Under the pieces are notes generated by a model, which was not told the origin of the DNA, did no database searches, and saw only the letters and a list, made by a program, of their open reading frames with translations. Below are positions 1-12,476 of a DNA stretch of 64,000 bases, piece by piece. Positions within the stretch are counted from its first letter, which is position 1. Each line of letters begins with the position of its first letter. The DNA comes from Amphimedon queenslandica (taxonomy: Eukaryota; Porifera; Demospongiae; Haplosclerida; Niphatidae): contig NW_003546243.1 of the NCBI RefSeq assembly GCF_000090795.2, positions 1,252,731 through 1,316,730 on the forward strand. The letters run 5' to 3'. Both the position numbers and the translations under genes were made by a program.

Positions 1-111
1 TCTTTACTGTGCTATAATTAATTTATGGATGTGCGTGGGTGCATCAATTTCTCCGGATATCATCACGCCACTGATCACGTGATAAGTACAGAAGCACGTG
101 GTGACTGGTGA

Positions 112-492
112 ATGGCTATGGCAGAGATTGAGAGTGGTGGTAGTCCTCCTCCAAAGAAGAAGTGCTCTCCTTGTCGCTCAAGACTAGACGTTTTGCTTCT
201 CCTACGAAGCCAGAAGCTTTGGGCTACATCTGTTAGCCGTGTGTATAACATTGGCATACCAGAGAAGATTATTTCGGAAAAGTCAGGGCATAGGAGTATT
301 AAAGGATTGCGTGCCTATGAGCGTACCTCAGATGAGTTGGAGAGAATAGCTGAGAGAAGTATTACAGGTGAACCCAGTGGAGCTCTGTGTTATGAAGTAA
401 AGAAAGCTAAGAAGGAGCCCGAGGAGCACTTTCCTCATCCCAATTTTTCTGCAATGAGTAATTGCATAATTAATATTACTTACAACAAGTGA
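112..492 (+). mobile_element. Tyrosine recombinase C-terminal fragment (Crypton / DUF3504-like)
   Basis: An open frame of 126 codons. Its middle part reads like the C-terminal end of the tyrosine recombinases carried by Crypton-type DNA transposons and their domesticated relatives (KIAA1958/ZMYM, DUF3504). The visible signature is GHRSIKGLRAYERTS, in which the His/Arg and the Tyr match the catalytic end of the fold. The N-terminal half of a recombinase, with the first catalytic Arg, is not present, and residues 1-30 are low-complexity and unlike the family. It lies antisense in what should be a VWA8 intron, since VWA8 exons stop at 719 and must resume left of the window. It is most likely a truncated transposon copy. 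A small domesticated gene is possible but less likely. Confidence 0.6.
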
Positions 493-499
493 ACAGTTA

Positions 500-718
500 C
501 TTTCAATGATGCAATTCAATCATGATCTTGTTGATAACAATTAGACAAGTTAAAAATCAAATTCGTTAATAAAATTCATGATGATTAGTCTAGTTGGGCG
601 GTCTGTATTCCCTGCTATGTAAACATAAGAATGCGTGCATTATGGCTGATAATGGTGCAGGCGGTGTTTCTGATGCACCCACACACTGTTCTATAAGTAC
701 ATGTACAATATACCATAC
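500..718. other. Non-coding stretch, part of a VWA8 intron
   Basis: AT-rich sequence between the recombinase fragment and the last VWA8 exon in the window. A weak acceptor near 619 would allow about 20 more codons before a stop, so an alternative short VWA8 end here cannot be excluded. The human protein continues for several hundred residues past this point, which favours intron. Confidence 0.4.
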
Positions 719-2612
719 CTTCATTAGTTGGCCCATTAATTAGCGGTGAAATAGAATCAGGCAATGTCACTTGTGGTGAGGAATTATAGAGAAAGTGAAT
801 TCTGAAATAAAATTTTAAAAGTACATTAATTAGTCAATATTGCATCAAAATATGACGCATAGCATTTCACCTTTTATTAGTATCAATTAAGAGCCACTTG
901 TTCCCAGTATTAGTTGATATGGGTAGCAGTGAGTGAATAGAGACAGGGAGACTAAGACTGGAGCACAATGGAGACGTAGAGCTGAAATCCAAATGACTCA
1001 CAACATTACTAAAAAAGAGGCACACAAACACATAACAGTGTACATGATCTTATGTTGATTATCAAATGTGAGCTGATTCCCACTTAAATTGGATTTTTAC
1101 AAATTTTAAAGTGACTCATAAATTGGGCCAAAGACCAAAGGCCTTTGGTCGCTGGTCAAGTTTTGTCAAAATTAAAAAGTAAAAATTCACTATTTTTCTA
1201 ATTTGTACTAATGTATATACGTGTTCTTATGTATTTCAGAAAGTTTGAAGTGATTCTGATTACAATTGGATCTTTTATAAATTTTTAAAGTTGATCCAAA
1301 ATGCACACTAACCTTCCTCTTTGATAAATGATGACAGAATTACCATTAGGACACTTTGACAAGAGAGATATATCCTTTAAAAACAATTAATAAATTAAAA
1401 AACATCAAAAAAGATGTACACTTGCTAAAAATGGCTTACATCTTTCTTCTTTCCTCTCCAAGACCCAAGGAATCTTCCAGAAACATTAGAAGTCGGAAGG
1501 AGAACTTTAGAAAGATTAGCATTACTTGAATCCAATAAATACAAGATACCAGTCTAATAAAAATAATTACAATTATACTGTCCATTTATTATGCTCACAA
1601 AGCCTTCGTGTATCAATATTTTCCCTCCGTGTGGTCCGTTATCCACAGGGTCCAGAGCAGTCAGTGATATTAGAGGGTGCCCGGGACCCCTGCCTGATGG
1701 TAGGTAATTAAACAGATCAATATAGGAGAGTGTGTCATTATTAATATTGAGTGTATAAATGGACGGCAAGACATGTGTTATCACGTGTAGGAGATTACCA
1801 CCAGACTCTATGAAATAAAATTAAAGAATAACAAACACAGCATAAAGCTATCACAAAAATTATTATTCATAATTAATGGATAATAAGTATAGCTACATAC
1901 TATTATCAGTTGATGTACATATTGATGATATGTCATCTGATTCATGAAGAGGGATGACCCACTGAGATTTTATTTCTGAGAACAATCTACTCCGAATAAC
2001 ATCTCTCTCACACGGTATTGACTGCACAGGCAACTTCTGACCATCCTAAAAGAAAGAGAGAAAGAGACAAAGTATATAAGGCAAAAATGTGATATTTAAG
2101 ACACTTACGGTCAATTTGATTTTTGTTTGCTCATACTTTAATTTCTGATAATTTGAAGTATCAATATTGAATGTATTAGCAAGAGCCAAGGCTGGTAAAG
2201 GATCCCTATTATAATAACGATAATAAATCATATTACTTGTAGCATGTTATTATACTGATGACTCACTTTGTAGCTAGTCTAACATTCTTTCTGTTAGCTC
2301 CAAGTGGTATCCCGTGTTTATGAAGCGTTGATATGACAGTGTCCAATAAATGTGAGGAATAACTGTCAAAATCAAACACGTTGCGGACAATAGTGGATAC
2401 TCCTTCATTTGGAAACATCTGTACATAATAACAATAACAATAATAATAATAATAATAATAATGATAATAATAATAATACTAATTTTAAACATTTAAAATA
2501 TTTCTATACATCTTTTTCTGACTTTCCTCAAACTACATATATATATATATATATATTCATTCTAACTTGCTCTCTCCTTGTGTGTATTTTTGATAATAAT
2601 AATAATAATGAT

Positions 2613-2649
<37 letters not shown>

Positions 2650-5600
2650 GTAATAATAGTAATAATTCCTTTCTCTTGTGCTTTCATTATATTTTTCCCT
2701 TGAGCTTTCCTTCTCTTCTTGTATTACATTAGTAATGACCTCTATGTTTATTGTTTAATTTTATAATTATAAATATTATACCCTTGCCCATACGCCTACG
2801 CGTGGCAAGGGTAATAAACAAGAATACAGATTGTGATGTCTTAGAAAATGCAAGAAGAGACTGTGAGTTAACAATCAGTCACAACACAGCTGCTATACCT
2901 GCATATGCTTGACGATATTAACAACTTCTCTGGTGGAGTAAGGATAGGATATTCTTCCCTCGTCCGCCATTTCTCTTAAATCGGAAAATGCAGAGACTAG
3001 CTTTTGCAGGATCTTTTGCGGTACATCAGGACCATATTGCGACACCATTGACTGTAAAATGGGAAGAGGGTTGGAGTTAAAAAAACAAATAGAAGAGAGT
3101 ACCATTTCAGACTCAAAGTCAGGATTATCAACAGCATGGCAACTAAAACAATCACCTAAAATTGAGCACAAAATGTGAAATAAGCAGCTAATAGCTTCAT
3201 TAACTCACCTACTGCTGCATAAAAGTCATTGCCTAGAAAAGGGAAGCCTGGTCTGTTGGCCAAGACTATCATCCTGAAGTCAGAATGAATTGGAATAGTA
3301 TCATCACATACTTGTAAAGGAGACCCTATAAAGACAACAAACACTACATAATAAATGAATGCATCAGAAAATAATATTCTCGAAGCCACATATGACCTGG
3401 CCTTTACTACAGCTAGTAGTACTACAGACAGCTAGTAGTACTACAGCTAGTAGTACTACAGCTAGTCTTGGGCCAATGAATTAAAAAATTCATAAAAATT
3501 CCAATTGTGATCAGAATCACTTCAAACTTTCTACACAACATTAAAACATGTATAAGTACCAGGAAAATTATAAAAATTAAGATTTCTCTTCTTGTCATTT
3601 TGGCAAAATTTGGCTGAAATCCCTGTACTATAGTACAGGGATTTTGGCCTGATTTTTGAGCAACTTTAAAAACTCATAAAAAAATCCAAACTTGATCGGA
3701 ATCTGCTCAAACTTGCTACACAATATAGGAACATGTATATGCATCAGGAAAAATTATAAAAACGCAAAATTCTCTCCTTGTCATTTTTGGCGAAATTCGG
3801 CTGAAATCCCTGTACAGGGACTTTGGCCCGATTTTTTGAGCAAATTTAAAAATTCATAAAAAATCCAAACTTAATCAGAATCCGCTCAAACTCACTACAC
3901 AATATAAGGACATGTATATGCATCAGAAAAAATTATAAAAATGCGAAATTCTCTCCTTGTCATTTTTGGTGAAATTTGGCCGAAATCCCTGTACTATAGT
4001 ACAGGGACTTTGGCCTGATTTTTGAGCAACTTTAAAAATTCATAAAAAATCCAATCATGCTCGGAATCACCTCAAACTTTCTACACAACATAAAAACATG
4101 TATATGCATCAGATAAAATGATAAAAACAAAAAATTCTCTCATTGCCATTTTTGATGAATACCCTGTACTATAGTACAGGGTACTTTATTAAACTTTGAG
4201 TAACTTCAAAAATTCATTAAAAATGTAATTTTATCAAAAGTAGCTCGAACTTTCCACATAACATAATGTTACGTAAATGCATCAAAAAGATTCTGATTCT
4301 TTCCTAACTATTTTTGACATGTACACTGCACATGCATTTTAGTACCTTTTGGCATAATCTTTCTTCCATCTGATAGAGTTATTGATTCTCCATTGACGAT
4401 GTTTCTCAATATAGCAGTGACGTGAGTGGGAGCTTTATCTGCTTCATCAACTACTAATACTCTACCATACTGCACTGCACGAACCTATAGATATCAACCG
4501 TTAATGCATAAAAACAAATGAATTATCAATTATACCAAAGGAGAGTCTTGATATGTTATTCTTCCATCAATAACTGATGGCTGAGTTGTTAGTGTTTGAA
4601 CTGTAGAATCTCTTAAAAAACAAATAAAAATATTAAATGTTTAAAATAAGTCATTAAAATCAGCTCAAACTGTAACATAAGAAAGTGGGCATGTACATAT
4701 ACATACATGATGATCGCATTACCTGTGTAATTGAAGATATTCTCTTGGGGAGTTCATAAGGTGAAGGAACCTATCAGTTAGCTTATTCTTACCAACTCCT
4801 TGATTACCAATCAGTAAGAGATGCTCACCCAAACTGTAATCCTTTAACATGTCCTCCATTATGCGTACATGCTATGGACGGAATACATACATGTACATGT
4901 ACATGGACTTACCAGTGGGTTATCGTAAAAAGTGACATCGGGTACCATGGCTATGTCACTAGTAGGAGCATGGATAGGTACTTTGGTGCTACCGATTCTT
5001 AGTAACCCATTAGCCCTTGAATCTAACAAGTGGTGAACATACATGTAAAATATGTAGGGCTCACATACATTGCATATCATTATCTGAAACAGGAGAAGGT
5101 GAGGGATGAATATTATTAGAAGTCAAAGCTCGAAAGAGAGCAGATTTAGCAACTGGAGGCAAGAACCTACAAGTATACATTATCGCTGCATCTCTCCTGT
5201 CCTCCTTACCTTGATAAAGATGCTTTTAGTATTAATCCAAAAAGATCCCCTTCTTTTCCATCGCTATAATGAGCCAAGTGATGAGCAATGCGTAGCAGCT
5301 GTCTTGTTGATAGCGAAGAAGAAAGTGCAACTAACTAGTAAAACAAGAAGTAGTATTTAGGAGAGATGAAGAACCCATCACTTACTGTAGGATCATCAGA
5401 ATGCCTTAGGAAATGAGTAAAGTTCAATAATTTATCAATGACATTAGAAGATAAACTGGGGACCTTTGAGAGACATTCATGTACAAGTATGTTAATAGAT
5501 TACTTTTATTTGTATGAGCCTTTTCTCTTCCTCTTTTGGTAATTGCAAGACATTCACAAATTGAAACATTGACAACAGTTCTGGGGTCAACCAATCGTTG

Positions 5601-8204
5601 GGTTGAGTGGGAGTCGCCTCACCAACAGCAACAATAAAAAATTTAGGATGAATAGGAAATATTTTTCTACAAAATAAAACGTCTACAGTCTTACTCCTTC
5701 CTCTCTCTTACCTTTCTCTCATTTCTTGTTCTGTAAGTCCAGATACATTTATCGCCTCAATAAACCTATCATGTCTCAACAACCTTGTACCGTCAGTCAA
5801 ATCAACTTCACGATCTTGTACCAGCCTAAATAAAATACAAACACAAAACATAAACTGAATTACAATGTGAGGACTATATGGTACTAATTAAGAATGTAGC
5901 GTTGTGCTGTCCCAATGCATTATATGTAAAATAATGAATGGATACAAATGTACATGTACATAATGAACTCTATCATACAGTACAGACACCTCTTAAGAGT
6001 TGATGCAGTGCTACTATCAAGCCTATGTAGCCCATCCAGTACAGCCATGGATCCATTAACAGCAGCTGTGATTAATGGGCTCATCCTCCACCCAGTGTCA
6101 CCATTGCTGGTAGTTATTCTCTGCTGTAGCAGGTCCCTTGAGCTCATGTCTTGATATAACACTATTGGCTCTATGGAATAACCCAGTGTCTTTGCTAACT
6201 GGCTTATCAACATTGTTTTACCGCTGCCCTGCAGTGAGTATTAGAGGGGAGACATCATTTAATAGCCTTTCTCACCTTCTCTCCTACTATACACAAGTCA
6301 CCAACCGACTGACACTGCATCATAAAATTAAGACAAGAGCTGTGAGAAGGAAGAGGGACAAAACCACCTCCTTCAACAAGAGGAGCTCGCTCACTAGATA
6401 CTGTGACTGCTGACGAGGTAATAAAAGAGGGTCCAAATTTCTAAAATGATACAAGTTTTATCATACACGCCAGGAGGAGGAGGAGGAGGAGGAGGTGAGG
6501 GCTCACTTCCAATATTCCCTCCAAAAGTTGTCCACTTGATAATAGTCTTGATGGATAGATAGACTCGATTAACCGAGTGAGACCAATTGATGGATCATTG
6601 GACTGTTAGTAATGAAAAAATTGATAATAAAATACAGCACAAGAGAGAAAAAAGAGGATAATATCAGATATGAATGCTCACCAATATAGTTAGCAGTCTG
6701 TCTAACTGTCCAGTAAGATTAATAGGACCGCCAGAATGAGATTGGGTCATAGATAGTATTGTATATACAATAGAGAGGACAATGGAGAGGCTAAATGTAA
6801 GTGTTGAGTATACGCAGTAAAGACACTAATCATATACATCTACTTTTGTTCTGAGATGCTAGGATAAGCTTGTTTGCATTCTTCTAAAGCTTCAGGGAAT
6901 GGAACAGGGAGAATATGCCTTGCCTGTTACATATACACAAGGAGAGAGAGGCACATAGTGTGCCTGTACATGTACATGTACCTGATTCACTACTTACTTG
7001 GAATCTTGATCTAAGAGGTGGATCCAAAGTGTTCCCGTGGTAAGGCGGTACAGGTAGACCTATTGCTATTACTCTAAACTTTTCGCTGGCTCTAAGCAAC
7101 TTCCATGAATTCAAATCATCAACTGAATGATCCTAGAAATAGCATGTACGTACGGGTAATAAAAATGATGTACACGTATACATGTACATGCAATGACTCA
7201 CTGCAGCAAGTTGATCGTATCTTTCGTGAGACACAATGAACCTCCCATCATCAAGCTGTGCCTCTCTATTTTCCAAGAGATTGTTCAAAACAGGTAAGAC
7301 ATTACGCTCAGCTTTCTCAATGCCTTCCAGGATCAGGAGCCGACCATTAATGGCTGCACGAACAACTGCCTGAGAACAACACAAAGCAATGCAACAATTG
7401 AGGAACAAAAATACAAGTCATGTACTTTATATATAGTATAATGCTAGTGCTATCATACCTGATCTTCGTAAGTGACACTGCCATTAATAATCTCTTTTCT
7501 TTGCTTCATATCAACTTCAGTGCTGTCTCGAGACAAACTCACAAACTCTACCTCTCGTGAGACCAGCTCACCAAAAGAGAGGGCGAGATGACGAGGGTAA
7601 GGCCCTGGAGGACTCAACAAGTACATATCTTGACCAATCAGATCCTACACAGAGAGATCAAAATCCGTAACCATTTTTCTTAATGTTACTTTCGAAATCA
7701 TCCACTTGAGGTGATGCAATACACTCTGTGATGGAGACTTGTTTACTGATAGAAAGAATGTACTATAATCTCCATCTCATTTCATTCTATTAGACTTACA
7801 ATATAGCTTAGGGACCATTTCAGGATTAGAAGGTACATCTACAGTTAATCTGATGCCATCAATCTCGACTGATGAGCCAGACACTAGTATGATGTGGAAG
7901 AGAATTTTAATTCATTTTATAAAGGGACACTGAGATATAACCATACCACCAAGTAATAATGATTATTGTTTGAGTACCCAATCAACAGTTTTACATTAGC
8001 AATGTCTGTGCAATCAATCATCTCACGTTTGTGGGTCCCAGTGTGTAGTAGCTGCTTTGCTTGACGTGGTGGTGGACTGAGGAGTCTTCCCAGTTGTTTC
8101 AATCGCCTCTCAGCCGCCATTCTTGCCCTCATAGCCCTTCTGTAAACTTCTTGATACAATGATTGATAATAATTGTAACCACGTGTCTTCTTGTGTACCA
8201 TCAT
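719..8204 (-). CDS. VWA8: von Willebrand factor A domain-containing protein 8 (multi-AAA ATPase), 3' end off window
   Basis: Dynein/midasin-like AAA ATPase with several tandem AAA modules, known in animals as a mitochondrial protein. More than twenty exons run from 8204 leftwards. Near 7204-7372 an exon reads LEGIEKAERNVLPVLNNLLE, a near-exact VWA8 signature. Near 6220 a Walker A region (GSGKT) is followed by YQDMSSRDLLQQR. Near 4800 lies GNQGVGKNK, near 3250 MIVLANRPGFPFLGNDF, and near 2950 SYPYSTREVVNIVKH. Beta-rich exons after the AAA part lie at 1556-1790, 1440-1553, about 1317-1375, about 870-985 and 719-798; they join in phase and match the central region of human VWA8. The C-terminal VWA domain is absent, so the gene must continue left of base 1. 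The first Met gives MMVHKKTRGYNYY; a later Met (MRARMAAERRLKQLGRLL) gives a more typical arginine-rich mitochondrial presequence. Several introns are swollen by repeats. Confidence 0.93.
1070..1315. repeat. Degenerate copy of the 186-bp intronic repeat
   Basis: Two diverged units inside a VWA8 intron. The recognisable parts are TTTTTAAAGTTGATCCAAAA, the 'fold' segment and the AAGTTTGAAGTGATTCTGAT segment. At the place where other copies carry the CTGTACTATAGTACAG palindrome, this copy has a different perfect palindrome, GACCAAAGGCCTTTGGTC (about 1132-1149). Confidence 0.7.
2430..2666. repeat. AAT-type microsatellites in a VWA8 intron
   Basis: Two blocks of AAT/ATA triplets (about 2430-2480 and 2595-2666) flank a short (TA)n run near 2540. 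They lie in the intron between VWA8 exons at 2280-2393 and 2893. The triplets are open in one frame as poly-Asn, but this is a translation artefact. Confidence 0.85.
3475..4330 (-). repeat. Array of about 4.5 units of the 186-bp palindromic repeat
   Basis: Palindrome starts at 3621, 3808, 3987 and 4162 give periods of 187, 179 and 175. The shorter spacings are partly explained by loss of the central 8 bp of one palindrome at 3808. The array is in reverse orientation relative to the copies at 16.3, 37.5, 50.1 and 59.5 kb. It fills a VWA8 intron of roughly 1 kb, between exons near 3230-3326 and 4346-4484. It is preceded by a short AGCTAGTAGTACTAC minisatellite (about 3408-3465). Confidence 0.85.
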
Positions 8205-8287
8205 GTAGATCTACGTGTACAGAATCAGTAGATTCCCGTATAGTCCCCCATTAGAATTAGCCCCGCCCATCTAAAGTCTGCATAAAA
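8205..8287. promoter_or_regulatory. Bidirectional promoter interval VWA8 / AKTIP
   Basis: Only 83 bp separate the two divergent start codons, so the two transcripts must share a promoter or overlap at their 5' ends. No TATA box is obvious. Confidence 0.5.
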
Positions 8288-9429
8288 ATGTCTCTTGAGC
8301 CTACAGTACCAGATGGAAGGAAATCTCCTCTTAGCCTCAGCAGGGAAGAGGTGCATTCAAAGTATGGCTGCTTCTTTCAAGAGTCAACTGTCCTGTCAGA
8401 ATAGTAAGCTAGTAGAAAGACTATCAAAATTCTTTTATATCTTTTAAAAGTTGCCAGTTGCTGGAGCAGCCCATTCCTGGAGTATATGTACTTACATCTA
8501 ACTTATCACCATTAAGTAAAGGAGTATTATTATGTGTGTTAAACTATTATTGCTATTTATAGTATGGTATGGATTACTATTAATAAAAATTGGTTTGTAT
8601 GAAGGTGCTGTGTTTAAATTCACAGTCTCCATTCCTATGAATTATCCTGAAGGAGGCTGTCCAGTTAGTACATTTAGAACTTTAATCTAGCTGTTTAATA
8701 CCAAGAGTATTGATGATTATTATAGTATGCTACAGTATGTCTTCCTCTTTATTAGAGGATTGATTTTCAGTCAGGAGTATATCATCCACAAGTTGACTAT
8801 GATACCGGGCTACTTGAATCTAAAAGACAATTCCCAAGATGGCGGTAAGTCAAGCAGCTGCTAAATATTAATATGCAGCTCATATTTATTATAATATAGG
8901 AGAGATGTTAATAAATTACGTGATCTGCTCCTATTTATGAAGAATTCTTTTCTCTCCGTTGATTGCGATAAGCCTGTTAACGAAGAAGCAGCGTTATTGT
9001 AATAATATTTATTCTAATGTTCATTAGTGACATCCAGTGACAGGTTTGCTAATGATAAACCAGAATATAAAGAAAGAGTAAAGAAAAGTATCAGAGAATG
9101 CAAACAAGTGGTGTTGGAAAAAAGCGATGACAATGATCCACACGCAATAGAGTATGTTAGATTCACTGCATCACCATTCCTTTCTTTTTCTCTTTGTATA
9201 TATTATTATACAGAATAGGGCAGTGGCATCATGATGTAATGAAATCAGCTAGAGAACTTATCTTTGAGCCAGAGGTAGATTTATTAGTATATTATATTTA
9301 TTATTTTATTTATTCATTTCACAGTACAAGACTATATCAGAAGAAGATGCGACCAAAGGACTTCCTTCGGGACTTTCGTGGGTAAAACCAAACTCTTACA
9401 CTCCTTTCAGTTCAGATAAAAATCATTAA
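8288..9429 (+). CDS. AKTIP: AKT-interacting protein (inactive E2-like, FTS)
   Basis: UEV-like E2 variant that in animals works with Hook proteins and FHIP in the FHF complex, which links vesicles to dynein. Eight or so small exons splice in phase: MSLEPTVPDG, then CQLLEQPIPGVYVL, the UBC core GAVFKFTVSIPMNYPEGG, and VYHPQVDYDTGLLESKRQF. The C-terminal GLSWVKPNSYTPFS is almost identical to the human tail GLSWVKPGSVQPFS. The active-site Cys of E2 enzymes is missing from the segment after HPQVD, as in human AKTIP. The estimated length is about 225 residues, shorter than the 292 of human, because the proline-rich N-terminus is absent. The start follows directly from the divergent VWA8 promoter. 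Confidence 0.9.
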
Positions 9430-9536
9430 AAATCATTATAATATAATAATAATTGAATTGTACAAACGTACAAGCAGAGAGTAGCAGGCGCGGCTGAAAA
9501 TTGGCGTAAAAATTAATAGAATAACAATAATAATTT

Positions 9537-11224
9537 TTAGTCATCATCTTCTGGCTCGTCCCTCAATCCTTCACTTAGTCTTGGCTTACCAGCAATCTCC
9601 AATAATGCTCGAGCTTCTCTGTCCTTATCTAATATACTAACTTCTTTATCCTAATAGCACATAATAGATCTGATATTTTATAATTTAACTTTACCTCTTC
9701 ATCGTCTTCTGGTATTATAGGTTTACCAAGTCCCCATGCTTCCATTATGTCAATAGTGAATTCTTCAGTTGAAGAGAGACAAGGTGATCCAAATGTGCTG
9801 CACTTTGGACGAGCTTTGCTGCTCCCTTTACCAAAGTCGGACGACAACCATAAACCAAAATAATTTATTTGTCCTCCCATTCCCTAAAAATTGTAATACA
9901 CAACTTATGCAGCAGTTCTCAATAGTAAAACCCATATAAGCTTAGTTCCAGTTATAATGTTAATGCTTTCAATGATATTGTTATGAAATGCAAAGTACTG
10001 TAACTTAACCAACAAAAGCTAACAAATTTCTCTTACCAGTCCATTGGGTAGTGTCTGTGCTGATTGCTGTAGATACATGTAATTCTGATTATAACCGGTT
10101 GGCATGTATGAGCCAAAAGTAGGCTTTAATGTAAATAAAAAGCTACTGGTACCTAAGGGAGAAGAAATAGAAAACCATAATATCCTATCATTAAAAACCA
10201 TAATACAAAAAATTGTAGCTATAGCCCAGTTACCAGTAAAAGTCGGAGTGAATTTCCAGGGATCAAAAGTCACAGCTCCAAAGACATGCCCACCAGTGTC
10301 CTTAATGACAAGAAGGATAGGTCCCCTATCCAATATCTGACGACACAACGTGGAAAAACTCTCTCCGTGAAGTTTAGTAGAAAATAACGGATACATGCAG
10401 CTCTTTAGCTCGTGAGGGAGTATACTATGAATGTATAGCATGGATCCATGATCAAGTATATGAGATTTCATGGACACATTTAGTTTCGGATGGACTACGA
10501 CGTCGGGTAGAAGAGTTTCATCGTCATCAACTGCTTCGTGAAGAGTGGAGAGAGGAAGGATAAAGGAGAGCTTAAAGAAAGACTGGATTACAAAATTAGC
10601 AAGTGAGCAGGACATTAACCAAATTTGGATTTCAATCTTGTCGAGCGTTGGAGCTCCCGTCTTGAGGGATTTCGTCAAATAACTGACCATATCCTTTAGA
10701 GACTCCTCGTTACCAGGCCAGTACTTGTACTGAGGAAAATGAGCTGAGCTTAATTTATTGGGCATTAATAAGAAACATAGGAAACTTAACAAGAGAGCCT
10801 CAACTTTATCAGTGCTCAGCGGAGGCTTCAGAAGATGAGAAAATATTTGTGACCTTTGCTGTGGCGACCCCTTTACCAATATACTAATGTTCTGAACATA
10901 ATTTGAATAAGTTACGTGACTTATGGGTGGAGTTACAGTACCGTCAGGCTGAACTGTGACGGAGAGAGCAGACACAAATCGGTTTGGATCAATGGTCTCA
11001 GACAAACCAAACGTAGTAGCATAAACCTTTAAAGTTCAATAATTATAACAATTAAAACCTTTATATGTTGACCTTACTTGAAGGTGAGAGGCAGAGAAAC
11101 GATCGATTTCTTGCTGAGAAGCACATATAGTTTTGAACGAGTCTCGTACCAATACTTTCTCAGTCTCGTTCAGGAGAGAACCATATTTATCCAGCGTGTC
11201 TTCCTTGCTGTTGTTTGCACCCAT
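9537..11224 (-). CDS. MEAK7: MEAK7-like TLD-domain protein
   Basis: Homologue of TLDC1/MEAK7, a lysosome-associated TLD protein tied to mTOR signalling in mammals. The chosen start gives MGANNSKED, a classic N-myristoylation signal shared with the human MGNSRSR start. The TLD domain is plain: LHGESFSTLCRQILDRGP, then TGYNQNYMYLQQ, LPNGLGMGGQINYFGLW and FGKGSSKA. The C-terminus is ILDKDREARALLEIAGKPRL plus an acidic tail ending in EDDD, matching the human ILDADPEAQALLEISG end. One intron of about 84 bp in the TLD region (about 10154-10237) is open in frame and can be mistaken for coding. Splicing it out restores the family alignment. The gene converges on AKTIP with about 107 bp between stops. 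Confidence 0.92.
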
Positions 11225-11286
11225 TGCTGTTTCACTATTCCCAGCCACACCCAATAAAGGCTTTATTTAACCCTTTATTTTTCAAA
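11225..11286. promoter_or_regulatory. Bidirectional promoter interval MEAK7 / IMPA1
   Basis: The divergent start codons are 62 bp apart, the shortest such gap in the window. Confidence 0.5.
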
Positions 11287-12313
11287 ATGGCTGATTCCCC
11301 AGAGGTACTTCAGGGCTATTTGGAAAAAGCAGAGTTAGTTGCTCGCAAAGCATCAGAGGTTTGGAATGCATGCTCGTTAATATTGCATTGCTAACTGTTC
11401 AGATAGTAGATGAAGCCTTAAGCAAAGGAGAGAGACGAGATGCTAGCATCAAAGGAATCAATACATCTGATTTGGTGACAGAGACTGATCTTGCAGTAGA
11501 GAAATTTGTATTTGAAGAATTGAGAAACTATTATCCTGACCACAAGTGAGAATTAAAAAACAACAAAGTGTGCATTTACAATGTAGTTCGTGGACTATTG
11601 ATAATGCTCTCTCTTAGATTCATTGGTGAAGAGTCTGTTTCATCGGGTGGGGGCTCCTGTACACTCACTGATACTCCCACGTGGATAATTGATCCAATTG
11701 ATGGTACTAGTAACTTTGTACATGGTTTCCCATTTTCTGTCATATCAATTGGTCTTGCTGTCAACAAAGAAGTAATAATTGATGGAAATTGTATTTCAGT
11801 ACAGTTCATTTATACATGCTGTAGCTTGTGGTAGGTGTGGCTTATAATTTCTTTCAGCGTCAAATGTATACAGCAAGAAAAGGAGGAGGAGCTTTCTTGA
11901 ATGGCAAACGTATCAGTGTGTCGAATGTTACTGGTAATAGTATAGTTTGATTTTGATTATTTAATTTGGTACTTTAAGAGCTCAATAAATCAATAGTTAT
12001 CACTGATTATGGCAGTACAAGACAGGATTTTGAATTTATTCCAAAAGTTGAAATGATGAAAGCGCTAGCTGGAGACCCAGGGCATGTACATGGGTAATAA
12101 TAATAATTAATGACTACTTTCTTTATTGCTCTCTCTCTCTCTTTTTACTAGTATACGGACTCTTGGCTCAGCAGTTGCTAGTCTGTGTATGGTTGCCAGT
12201 GGTAGAGCTGAAGCTTATTTTGAATATGGTGTTCATTGCTGGGACATTGCAGCTGGGGCTGTTATTGTTCGTGAAGCTGGAGGAATAGCTATTTATCCTA
12301 CTGGTATTGTTAA

Positions 12314-12365
<52 letters not shown>

Positions 12366-12476
12366 GTAGGGAGTGAACTGGATATAATGGGAAGAGGGAT
12401 ATTGGTTGCTGCTAATGTTGAACTAGCAAAGTCTATTGTTCCTATTCTGAAGCACATAGACTATCCAAGAGATTAG
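11287..12476 (+). CDS. IMPA1: Inositol monophosphatase
   Basis: Mg-dependent, lithium-sensitive phosphatase that hydrolyses inositol monophosphates to free inositol in the cytosol. Exons give [20 protein letters not shown] at the N-terminus, then [15 protein letters not shown], the metal site motif [32 protein letters not shown], and the second signature [15 protein letters not shown] near the C-terminus. The length, about 280 residues, is normal. All metal ligands of the DPIDGT motif are present. The last intron (about 12304-12369) is only about 65 bp and consists mostly of ATT triplets running up to the acceptor. UBE2C follows on the same strand after about 157 bp. Confidence 0.95.
12316..12364. 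repeat. (ATT)n microsatellite forming most of an IMPA1 intron
   Basis: About 16 ATT triplets fill the intron and supply the tract before the TTGTAG acceptor. Confidence 0.9.

Noticed and set aside
1880-1930. A stop codon soon after the exon near 1905-2045 could mark the end of a short VWA8.
   Set aside because: The stop lies inside a perfect GTATGT donor. Splicing at 1790 and onward gives five more in-phase exons that match the central region of VWA8.
2409-2732. Open frame with long poly-Asn tracts on the plus strand.
   Set aside because: It is translation of AAT microsatellites within a VWA8 intron, with no conserved flanks.
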